Under the pieces are notes generated by a model that saw nothing but the letters and a program-made list of their open reading frames with translations, was not told the origin of the DNA and made no database searches. From the NCBI GenBank assembly GCA_964386435.1, contig CAYLSV010000126.1, positions 1 through 9,074 on the forward strand: DNA of 9,074 nucleotides, given 5' to 3'. This DNA is from CAYLSV01 sp964386435 (GTDB taxonomy: Bacteria; Planctomycetota; Phycisphaerae; Tepidisphaerales; Tepidisphaeraceae). The translations under genes were made by a program, and so were the position numbers. Positions 1-5,820 of the stretch are shown here, in pieces (within the stretch, counting starts at the first letter, position 1; each line of letters opens with the position of its first letter).

Positions 1-95
1 GTTGTTAGTTGTTAGTTGTCCGTTGCTCATGCGAGCGATGTGCGATGAACTACAGCAACTGACCACTGACAACTGACCACTAACCACTGATTATT
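1..95. repeat. Low-complexity GTTGTTA / ACTGACC repeat tract
   Basis: The left edge carries degenerate 7-bp repeats (GTTGTTA twice, then GTTGTCC and GTTGCTC, about 1-28). A second tract of short units (AACTGACC, ACTGAC, AACTGACC, ACTAACC, ACT) runs from about 56 to 90. The two tracts are roughly complementary, so they could fold into an imperfect stem about 30 nt apart. The right tract ends a few bases from the stop codon of the minus-strand lipoprotein gene, so it lies in that gene's 3' untranslated region. It is AT-richer than the rest of the window. No coding region is visible. The element may continue beyond the window. Confidence 0.55.
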
Positions 96-1048
96 CAGTA
101 CGTGAATCCCGCCGCGCCCTCGGCTTCGGCTTGGCGTGGTGCGGGTTGCTGAAGTTGGCGGGTCCAGGCGGTGGTCAGGTCGTCCATCAGCTTCGCGGCG
201 ACGTAGCCGGCGTAGCGGTTGATCATTTGCTTGTCCAGCGGCGGCGGCACGTCGACCACCGCCCGGCCGACGCTCAAGCCCGTGGCCGTGTCGATCGCCT
301 CGGCGACCAGGCGGACGCTGGGGCCGTCGAAGTTCTGTTGAGACGGGCGGGCGGCGACATGGATCAAGACGTCGGCCCCCAGCCGCTCGGCCACCTCGCC
401 CAGCGCAGTCGCCTCGCCGCTCTCCAACCGCTGCAGCGCCGCGGGCGACAACCGGCTGCGGGTGGCGCTGGGGCTCATCAACGGCACCTTGTTTCCCGCG
501 CTCAAGAGGTCAGTCAGAATCGTCTCGACGGCGGCGAAGTCCAGCGCCCGGTTGCCCAATTCGTCGCGACGCGGATCGTGCACGCCGGCTTCGGGTCGGC
601 GATCGGCGGGGTCGATCGGCTCGAAGCGCGTGCCGTCAATTCGTGCACCGCGGCGGGTGAGCGTTACGTCGGCGGTGTAGGTCGTGCCCTGCCGCCAACG
701 CGGCAGCTCGGCGGGAATTACGCGGCCGTCGAAGCTGCGGTTGACGTAGACGGCCAGCCGCGGATTGCCCACCGCGCCGTGGGCCGTGACATAGGCCGGC
801 TCCTGCCGCAGCTGCTGGCGGTAAATCTGCGGAGCCTCCATCGTCGGCCCCGGCTCGCCGGCCAAATCGAACGCGTCCGCCGGCAATGGTCGCGGCTCGG
901 GCGGCAGCACGACCGCCCCTTGCCCCACCGGTGGCACCGACACCCTTGGCGGTGGCGGCGCACTCTGCTGGCAACCGGCCGTGATCAACATCAGCGGCGC
1001 GATGGCCCCAAGAAGCGTCGTGCAAGTCATCTGGCGGCAAGGACACAT
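95..1048 (-). CDS. Putative lipoprotein, possibly of the LpoB/FlgO/CsgG-like type
   Basis: A 317-residue protein of unknown function. The N-terminus is a short signal peptide ending in a lipobox-like ITAGC with Cys26, so an outer-membrane or periplasm-facing lipoprotein is likely. The -3 residue is Thr, which is not the commonest. A Pro-rich linker follows (about 28-55). The body has a beta-like stretch, PRLAVYVNRSFDG (about 96-108), and further on SAGNKVPLMSPSATRSRL and GADVLIHVAARP, ending in a helical C-terminus. The order 'VAVYVNRS...variable insert...LGADVLIHV...DTATG' recalls the fold used by LpoB, FlgO and CsgG-type lipoproteins, but this is a weak resemblance. Met7 (1030) is an alternative start; Met1 is preferred because it keeps Arg5 in the signal peptide. 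No clear Shine-Dalgarno is seen for either. The gene is divergent from the LpoB-like operon, which supports an envelope role. Confidence 0.75.
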   Translation of the reverse strand: MCPCRQMTCTTLLGAIAPLMLITAGCQQSAPPPPRVSVPPVGQGAVVLPPEPRPLPADAFDLAGEPGPTMEAPQIYRQQLRQEPAYVTAHGAVGNPRLAVYVNRSFDGRVIPAELPRWRQGTTYTADVTLTRRGARIDGTRFEPIDPADRRPEAGVHDPRRDELGNRALDFAAVETILTDLLSAGNKVPLMSPSATRSRLSPAALQRLESGEATALGEVAERLGADVLIHVAARPSQQNFDGPSVRLVAEAIDTATGLSVGRAVVDVPPPLDKQMINRYAGYVAAKLMDDLTTAWTRQLQQPAPRQAEAEGAAGFTY

Positions 1049-1068
1049 GGCGTGTCCGGAGGTTAGCC

Positions 1069-1289
1069 GCCCCGGCTCACGCCCGGCTCANNNNNNNNNN
1101 NNNNNNNNNNNNNNNNNNNNNNNNNNNNNNNNNNNNNNNNNNNNNNNNNNNNNNNNNNNNNNNNNNNNNNNNNNNNNNNNNNNNNNNNNNAGCCCGGCTC
1201 AAGCCCGGCTCAAGCCCGGCTCAAGCCCGGCTCAAGCCCGGCTCAAGCCCGGCTCACGCCCGGCTCACGCCCGGCTCACGCCCGGCTCA
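1069..1289. repeat. 11-bp tandem repeat array, interrupted by an assembly gap
   Basis: Head-to-tail 11-bp units lie between two divergent lipoprotein genes. Right of the gap nine contiguous units are readable: six AGCCCGGCTCA (1191-1256), then three CGCCCGGCTCA (1257-1289), followed by a degenerate unit. Left of the gap are one CGCCCGGCTCA (1080-1090) and one near-match GCCCCGGCTCA (1069-1079). The C-type units sit at both edges and the A-type units inside, as expected if the centre is homogenised by slippage or unequal exchange. Each A-type unit holds an AGCC-C-GGCT inverted repeat with one spacer base. The 11-bp period is close to one DNA helical turn. All frames are open through it, but this follows from composition and is not evidence of coding. 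The true copy number is unknown. Confidence 0.93.
1091..1190. other. Assembly gap (100 N)
   Basis: Exactly 100 Ns, a size commonly used for gaps of unknown length, placed inside the 11-bp tandem array. The most likely content is further repeat units, but other sequence cannot be excluded. Confidence 0.97.
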
Positions 1290-1362
1290 CCCTCGCTCAC
1301 GTTTGCGGCGGGTGCGGGTCTGGGCGGCGTAACGTCGATAAGACTTGCCAGAAGATTCCGCC

Positions 1363-1974
1363 ATGATCCACCCCCGCCTTGCCGCCGCCTGTTTCGCTGT
1401 TCCCGTTGTTCTCGGCACGCTCGCCGGGTGCGCCACGACCTCCGACACCGGCGGCTACGACCGGCAGCGGCCGCCAATCGGGCAGCTCGATCCGGGCAAC
1501 CGCGGCTTGCAGGGCAAGGACGTCGTCGCCGCGAGCGACCAGATGGCGATGGAGCTGCTCGCCGACCCGCGGCTCAACGCCAGCCGGGACCGGTGGCTCC
1601 TCGTGGCGGGCAACATGGACAACCTGACGGCCAGCCAGGCGGGCGACCTCAACATCTTCATCCAGCGGCTCAAGGGCAACCTTTTCCGCAACTCCGCCGG
1701 ACGGGTGCAGCTGATCGAGAACCGCGACCGCTTCCGCGGCATGCAGTCGGCCGAGCTGGAACAACCCGGCGGCCGCGACCCGTTCGGCCAGGGCGTCGGC
1801 GGCACCCAGCAGCCGGGCCCGGCGGGAATTCAGCCCGATTACCTGCTCGCCGGGCGGGCCCTCGATCTGCCGGGGCGGGCGAGCAATTACTACAACATGG
1901 AGTTCACGATCACCGACCTGCGGACCCGCGAGCTCATGTGGGTCGGCAACTATGAGGTGCAAACCCGCCGATGA
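1363..1974 (+). CDS. LpoB-like lipoprotein (first of two tandem paralogues)
   Basis: A 203-residue lipoprotein with signal peptide and canonical lipobox LAGC (Cys23). After a short polar linker it has KDVVAASDQMAMELLADPRL (about 52-71), a beta-rich core with ENRDRF (about 121-126), and a C-terminal strand pair FTITDLRTRELMWVGNYEV. The 'DxMxxxLLxxP...TDxxTxExxWxGxYEV' arrangement matches the LpoB family, outer-membrane lipoproteins that activate class A penicillin-binding proteins in Enterobacteria. Whether it activates a peptidoglycan synthase here is inference. A Pro/Gly-rich insert (about 129-158) precedes the C-terminal strands. The ATG at 1363 is chosen because it starts directly at the signal peptide; an in-frame TTG at 1345 would add six residues. 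No strong Shine-Dalgarno is seen. It is the first gene of a four-gene overlapping operon and overlaps the next gene by ATGA. Confidence 0.8.
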   Translation: MIHPRLAAACFAVPVVLGTLAGCATTSDTGGYDRQRPPIGQLDPGNRGLQGKDVVAASDQMAMELLADPRLNASRDRWLLVAGNMDNLTASQAGDLNIFIQRLKGNLFRNSAGRVQLIENRDRFRGMQSAELEQPGGRDPFGQGVGGTQQPGPAGIQPDYLLAGRALDLPGRASNYYNMEFTITDLRTRELMWVGNYEVQTRR

Positions 1975-2549
1975 GAACAAGCCCGCTGATCTTGATCGCC
2001 GTTCTACTGTTGCCGTTGGCGGCAAGCGGGTGTGCCTCGGCCGTGGCCGCGGGGACGGCGGTGGCGCTGGACGAGAAGGATCTGGTCAGCATGACCGACC
2101 AGATGGCGCGTGAGATCGCCGCCAGCCCGAGGGTGCAACGGGAGCTCGCAGAGGCCGGCGGCATGGCGATCGTCGTGTTCCCGGCCCAGAACCGGCTGCG
2201 GGGGGAGGTGGTGCCTCGTGGGGCGGCGGAGCTGTTCACGGCGCGGGTCCGAGGTCGGCTGGACGAGGTCGCGCCGCAGACGTTCACGTGGGTGATGAAC
2301 CGCGACAGCTTCTACCGCCTTCGAGAGGACGAGCTGGCCGGCAACGTGTCGCTGGGGCCGGCACCGGGCATGATCGAGCCGACGCACGCGCTGCACGCCA
2401 CGCTGTCGAGTTTGGCCGAGGAAACCCGCCGCGGCCGATCAGCGTATTATCTGTGCACGTTCGAGCTCACCGATCTTTCCCTGCGAAACGTGCTGTGGAC
2501 CGGGCGGTACGAGGTGCAGAAGCGGGCGGTGAAAGGGTTCTTGGATTAA
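1971..2549 (+). CDS. LpoB-like lipoprotein (second of two tandem paralogues)
   Basis: A 192-residue lipoprotein with signal peptide and lipobox AASGC (Cys21). It shares with the gene just upstream the segment KDLVSMTDQMAREIAASPRV (about 36-55) and the C-terminal TDLSLRNVLWTGRYEVQKRA, so the two are tandem paralogues. It has the compact LpoB-like layout: an N-terminal helix, the strand GGMAIVVFPAQNRL, a helix with AAELFTARVRGRLDEV, a central NRDSFYRLREDEL, and final paired strands with YYLCTFELTD. Expected role by family: periplasm-facing outer-membrane activator of a class A penicillin-binding protein. The partner and function in this organism are unknown. The start codon overlaps the previous stop as ATGA, with GAGGTG 11 bases upstream as a weak ribosome site, so translation is probably coupled. 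Confidence 0.84.
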   Translation: MRTSPLILIAVLLLPLAASGCASAVAAGTAVALDEKDLVSMTDQMAREIAASPRVQRELAEAGGMAIVVFPAQNRLRGEVVPRGAAELFTARVRGRLDEVAPQTFTWVMNRDSFYRLREDELAGNVSLGPAPGMIEPTHALHATLSSLAEETRRGRSAYYLCTFELTDLSLRNVLWTGRYEVQKRAVKGFLD

Positions 2550-3751
2550 TGCGATTTGCCGCCGCCATTCTGTTCGCCCTGCTGCTGGGCGTGGTGAGCG
2601 GGTGCAGCCCGTCGGCCGGGCAGGTGGCCGCCAAGAGTGGGATGAACGCCTACTTCGGCGGGCGTTACGACGTGGCCGTGCGGGAGCTGTCGGTGGCCGC
2701 CGACGAGACGGGCCGCGACTACGTGCTGAACAACCTCCGCCTCGGCACCGCCGCCCTGGCCGCCGACGATCCGGCGACGGCGGAGCAGGCGTTCCTCCGC
2801 GCGTACGAGGTGATGAACGCCACCGGCGTCAACCAGGGCGGTCGCGAGGCGGCGGCGGTGTGGCTGTCCGAAGACCTCAAAATCTGGAAGGGCGAGCCTT
2901 ACGAGCGGGCTGTGGCCAACCTGCATCTGGGGCTGATCTACTACGGCATGGGCGATTATGAGAACGCCCGCGGCGCGTTCGAGAACGCCTTGTTCAAACT
3001 CCGCGACTACGCCGAGGGCGACGCCGACGAAGCGGATTATCGCGAGGTCGAAAGTTCATTCGCCGCGGCACACGTGATGCTCGGTCGGACCATGGATCGG
3101 CTGGGCCGACGCGATCTGGCGGCGCAGCACTTCGAGCGGGTGCGGCAGGCGGCGCCGTACCTTTCGGCACTTGCCGACCCGGCGGTTCATGCGCGGAGCA
3201 ACGTGTTGGTCGCCGTGCCGTTCGGGCTGGGGCCGACGAAGGCGAGCGATGGGCCGGCGGTGCGGTTCACGCCGAGCCCGACGCGGGCCGGGCCGATGCC
3301 GCGGTTGGTGGTGCGGGTGGACGGCGAGCCAATGGACGTGCGGGGCTTCGACGTGCCGACGTTCGATTCGGTGGCCATGGCGCAGGACCGGCGCTGGCAG
3401 GACATCGACACAATCCGGGCGACGAAGGACACGATCGGCAAGGGCCTGATGGTGGGCGGCGCGTTGGTGGCGGCGAACGGGGCCGACAAAAACAGCGGCG
3501 ACACCGTGGCGGCCGGCGCGGGGATGGCGCTGGTCGGTTTGCTCCTTCAGGCGTCGAGCCGGCCGGACTTGCGGGTGTGGGAGTCGGCGCCGCGAGGGAT
3601 GTACCTCGTGCCGCTGGATTTGCCGCCGGGGGAGCACGAGGTGTGGGTCGGGTTCGAGGGCGCGCCGCACCAGGCGTCGGCGCGGGTGGTCGCCGAGCCG
3701 GGGGGCGATGCTCTGCTGTACCTGCTGCCCCAGCGTTGGAACGCGTCGTGA
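2549..3751 (+). CDS. COG3014-like TPR-containing lipoprotein
   Basis: A 400-residue lipoprotein with signal peptide and lipobox VVSGC (Cys19). TPR-type helical pairs follow: about 31-90 (GGRYDVAVREL, AEQAFLRAYEV), about 118-155 (YERAVANLHLG, GDYENARGAFENAL) and about 170-205 (LGRTMDRLGRRDLAAQHFERV). A beta-rich C-terminal part contains an Ala/Gly-rich hydrophobic stretch (about 297-335), then RPDLRVWESAPRGMYLVPLD and PPGEHEVWVGFEG. This order (TPR half, then a 'leucine/proline PPGxH' strand region) resembles the uncharacterised COG3014 lipoproteins, which I recall being found next to LpoB in gammaproteobacteria; here it directly follows two LpoB-like genes. The TPR half suggests a protein-interaction scaffold. 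The start ATG overlaps the upstream stop (TAATG, 2547-2551), and the gene overlaps mutY by GTGA. An in-frame opening upstream to 2288 is ignored because it would bury the signal peptide. Confidence 0.8.
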   Translation: MRFAAAILFALLLGVVSGCSPSAGQVAAKSGMNAYFGGRYDVAVRELSVAADETGRDYVLNNLRLGTAALAADDPATAEQAFLRAYEVMNATGVNQGGREAAAVWLSEDLKIWKGEPYERAVANLHLGLIYYGMGDYENARGAFENALFKLRDYAEGDADEADYREVESSFAAAHVMLGRTMDRLGRRDLAAQHFERVRQAAPYLSALADPAVHARSNVLVAVPFGLGPTKASDGPAVRFTPSPTRAGPMPRLVVRVDGEPMDVRGFDVPTFDSVAMAQDRRWQDIDTIRATKDTIGKGLMVGGALVAANGADKNSGDTVAAGAGMALVGLLLQASSRPDLRVWESAPRGMYLVPLDLPPGEHEVWVGFEGAPHQASARVVAEPGGDALLYLLPQRWNAS

Positions 3752-4755
3752 CCGAGGCCGGGGCGATCGCCGCGGCGCTGTCGGCGTGGTACGGGGTTGA
3801 TCATCGCGATCTGCCGTGGCGGACCGACCCGCCCCAGCCGTGGCCGATTTTCGTCAGCGAGGCGATGCTGCAGCAGACGCAGGTGGCGACGGTCGTGCCT
3901 TACTTTCGGCGGTTTCTCCGGGAGTTCCCGACACCCGCGGCGCTGGCCGGGGCCGAGGAGCAGCAGTTGATGGCGCGGTGGCAGGGGCTCGGGTACTACC
4001 GCCGGGCGCGGAACCTCCAAGCCGCGGCGCGGCTCATCGTCGAGCGGCACAACGGGGCGGTGCCGCGCGACCCGGCGGCGCTGCTGGCCCTGCCCGGCGT
4101 GGGCCGGTACACGGCCGGGGCGGTGGCGAGCTTGGCGTTCGGCCTCCCCGAGCCGATCCTCGATGGCAACGTGATTCGCGTGCTGTGCCGCCTGAACAAG
4201 ATCGAGGCCGATTCGACCACGGCGGCGGTTCAGCGACATTTGTGGTCGGACGCGACGGCGCTGGTGCGGGCCGCCGAGAGCCCGGCCGTGTTGAACAGCG
4301 CGCTGATGGAGTTGGGCGCGACGGTTTGCACGCCCCGCTCGCCAAAATGCCTGGCCTGCCCGGTCCGCGAATGGTGCCGCGGCCAATTGATCGCCGACCG
4401 CTTGCCGACGAAGAAGCCGAAGAAGCCGACGCCGCTCATCGAGCGCGACGTCTGGTGCGTCCGCGATGCCGCCGGTTGCTACGCCCTGCACCAGCGCCCA
4501 ATCACCGGCCGCTGGCCGGGCTTGTGGCAGTTCGTCACGCTCGAGAAAGACGAACGCCCGCCCGGCATCCAAAGCGGCGTTTTGCTCGGTGAAGTCCGCC
4601 ACGCCCTTACCCACCGCCGCTACCGCTTCCGGGCGTTCCACGCGCTCGGCAAGGTGCCGGGCGAAAAGGTGCCGCCCGCCCGGTTCGGCGATCACCCGAT
4701 GAGCAAGCCGCAACTGAAGATCGCGGGGCTGGTCCGGGCGGTCGAACATCAATGA
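3748..4755 (+). CDS. mutY: A/G-specific adenine DNA glycosylase MutY
   Basis: A 335-residue cytoplasmic base-excision repair enzyme that removes adenine mispaired with 8-oxoguanine. Catalytic Glu38 lies in SEAMLQQTQV, the helix-hairpin-helix is LPGVGRYTAGAV (115-126), and catalytic Asp139 is in ILDGNVIRVL. The [4Fe-4S] ligands are Cys194, Cys201, Cys204 and Cys210 with C-X6-C-X2-C-X5-C spacing. The numbering is within one or two of the E. coli enzyme. The C-terminal NUDIX-like 8-oxoG recognition domain starts near 235 and includes GRWPGLWQF and HALTH; the usual 'FSH' triplet of the recognition loop reads Leu287-Thr288-His289. Length is normal. The GTG start at 3748 overlaps the previous stop as GTGA and leaves the usual short N-terminus; the frame is open back to 3577 only because of GC content. 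There is no independent Shine-Dalgarno, so expression probably depends on the upstream lipoprotein genes. Confidence 0.96.
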   Translation: MTEAGAIAAALSAWYGVDHRDLPWRTDPPQPWPIFVSEAMLQQTQVATVVPYFRRFLREFPTPAALAGAEEQQLMARWQGLGYYRRARNLQAAARLIVERHNGAVPRDPAALLALPGVGRYTAGAVASLAFGLPEPILDGNVIRVLCRLNKIEADSTTAAVQRHLWSDATALVRAAESPAVLNSALMELGATVCTPRSPKCLACPVREWCRGQLIADRLPTKKPKKPTPLIERDVWCVRDAAGCYALHQRPITGRWPGLWQFVTLEKDERPPGIQSGVLLGEVRHALTHRRYRFRAFHALGKVPGEKVPPARFGDHPMSKPQLKIAGLVRAVEHQ

Positions 4756-4769
4756 GGTGCGGCGTCACT

Positions 4770-4803
4770 GAAGCCGCCTCCGCCGTGGTGACGGCGGGGC
4801 TTC
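4770..4803 (+). terminator. Hairpin downstream of mutY, possible terminator
   Basis: Fourteen bases after the mutY stop lies an inverted repeat: GAAGCC (4770-4775) and CCGCCGT (4780-4786) pair with ACGGCGG (4791-4797) and GGCTTC (4798-4803). The stem is 13 bp with a 4-base bulge and a GGTG loop. There is no T-tract after it, so it is not a classical intrinsic terminator; it may act as an RNA 3'-end stabiliser or a Rho-assisted stop between convergent genes. Confidence 0.45.
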
Positions 4804-4822
4804 ACGAGCGAAAACACCGTCG

Positions 4823-4926
4823 CCAAACCGGACCTGCGGCACGTGGTGCCGCGGCTATCGCAGCAACACTGTGTGGTTCGTCCGCAGTAGCCGCGGCACC
4901 ACGTGNNNNNNNNNNNTCCGGTTTGG
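4823..4926. repeat. Palindromic intergenic element, copy 1 (contains an 11-N gap)
   Basis: A long inverted repeat: the outer arms CCAAACCGGA (4823-4832) and TCCGGTTTGG (4917-4926) match exactly. The inner arms, the 17 bases 4840-4856 and 4889-4905, are perfect complements, beginning CACGTGGTGCCG and ending CGGCACCACGTG. The 32-bp centre is itself partly self-complementary. The 11 Ns (4906-4916) sit in the right arm opposite CCTGCGG, so the gap probably hides pairing bases. A 74-bp core (4832-4905) recurs at 5733-5806 in the same orientation. It lies between the convergent mutY and pseudopilin genes, 48 bases past the pseudopilin stop, where it could work as a bidirectional terminator or be a REP- or MITE-like dispersed repeat. 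Confidence 0.88.
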
Positions 4927-4973
4927 TTGAGATCACGCAGAGTGCCGCAATCTGCACCAAGTCGGGTGCGTCA

Positions 4974-5699
4974 TCAGTCCAAATCGTACGGCGTGTTGTC
5001 ATCGGCGAGGTAGCCCGTGTCGGTGGCGACGCTGTTGGTGAAGCTGGGGTGGCCGAGGTGGCGGTCGGGTTGGGGGGCGGCGTGGCCGTCGGGGTGGGCG
5101 GTGTTTGTGCGGTTGTCGTGGCGGAAGCCTTGGGTGCCGGCGAAGCGATTGTTGAGCGGCAGGCTGAAGCGGTCGCGGTCGGACGGCAGCGGGGAGCGCA
5201 TGAACTTGTTGGCGCCCCCGGCCCATTGACCGTCGCCGAACAGGGCGGTGGCGCTGGGTCGGCGGATTTGGGCAAGTTTGGCGGAGTCGACGTGGGCGGG
5301 GGCGGACAGGTCGCGGAAGCCGCCGAGGTGGCTGGTGTTGTAGTTGTAGCCGGTGAACGGTTCGTCGGGGTCGTCGGTGCGGCCGTCGAAGCTGGGGCAT
5401 TGCTGCACCGCGCCGGGGGCCATGCCGAGCCAGAGCAGGCCGGGGCGGATCTCGCCCGAATCCCGGCGAAAATCCCAGGCGATCCGGGCCGGCAGGTCGT
5501 AAGCGAGGGGGAGTGTGCCGGCGTGGTCGATGGCGTAAAGGTTCGCCGCCACGGCCATCTGCCGGAGGTTGGAGAGGCACACCGCCGCCCGCCCGCTCCG
5601 CCGGGCCCCGGCGAGCGACGGGAGCAGGATCGCCAGCAGCAGCGCGATGATGCCGATGACGACCAGGAGCTCGACGAGGGTGAAGGCGCGGGGACGCAT
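4974..5699 (-). CDS. Type II secretion/type IV-like pseudopilin with H-X9-DG motif
   Basis: A 241-residue protein with a class III prepilin leader: MRPRA then FTLVE, with predicted prepilin-peptidase cleavage between Ala5 and Phe6 and the conserved Glu10 (+5). A hydrophobic helix follows to about residue 28 (LLVVIGIIALLLAILLPSL). Next comes the segment CLSNLRQMAVAANLYAIDH typical of planctomycete pseudopilins, and near the C-terminus H194-X9-Asp204-Gly205, the H-X9-DG signature. These proteins are abundant in Planctomycetota; most have no assigned role, and they probably form or decorate secretion or surface pseudopili. Two stop codons in a row (TGA at 4974-4976 and 4971-4973) end the gene. 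The start at 5699 is fixed by the prepilin leader; the open frame further upstream is compositional. It lies 121 bp downstream of the PEP-CTERM gene on the same strand, separated by palindromic element copy 2, so it may share the riboswitch-controlled transcript. Confidence 0.93.
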   Translation of the reverse strand: MRPRAFTLVELLVVIGIIALLLAILLPSLAGARRSGRAAVCLSNLRQMAVAANLYAIDHAGTLPLAYDLPARIAWDFRRDSGEIRPGLLWLGMAPGAVQQCPSFDGRTDDPDEPFTGYNYNTSHLGGFRDLSAPAHVDSAKLAQIRRPSATALFGDGQWAGGANKFMRSPLPSDRDRFSLPLNNRFAGTQGFRHDNRTNTAHPDGHAAPQPDRHLGHPSFTNSVATDTGYLADDNTPYDLD

Positions 5700-5730
5700 C
5701 AATGAATCTTGGGTGCGTGGATGGGTGGGC

Positions 5731-5816
5731 GAACCTGCGGCACGTGGAACCGCGGCTATCGCAGCGTGACCGTGTGGTTGGGTCGCGGTAGCCGCCGCAC
5801 CACGTGGGGCAGGTTC
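5731..5816. repeat. Palindromic intergenic element, copy 2
   Basis: The outer arms 5731-5747 and 5800-5816 are complementary at 15 of 17 positions, and the inner arm CCGCGGCTATCGC pairs imperfectly with GCGGTAGCCGCC. The 74-bp core (5733-5806) aligns without gaps to 4832-4905, with about 11 differences (about 85% identity), in the same orientation. It fills most of the space between the stop of the PEP-CTERM gene (5821) and the start of the pseudopilin gene (5699), so it is in the right place to form a transcript hairpin that lowers or ends expression between them. Confidence 0.88.
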
Positions 5817-5820
5817 GGGT

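Noticed and set aside
131..1066. Plus-strand open frame opposite the first lipoprotein gene
   Set aside because: Arg/Gly/His-rich composition with no recognisable motif; a GC-driven shadow of the minus-strand gene with its signal peptide and lipobox.
1069..1289. CRISPR array
   Set aside because: Units are 11 bp and contiguous, with no spacers and no cas genes.
981..1955. Long plus-strand open frame through the tandem array and gap
   Set aside because: It runs through Ns and an 11-bp repeat open in all frames, then overlaps the lipoprotein gene in another frame; no domain or signal is seen.
3547..4752. 401-codon minus-strand frame opposite mutY
   Set aside because: Arg-rich with no motif, and lies over a clearly functional MutY with all catalytic residues.
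4752..5705. Plus-strand Gly/Val/Ala-rich frame opposite the pseudopilin
   Set aside because: Crosses an N gap and the palindromic element; the minus strand has a true prepilin leader and H-X9-DG motif.
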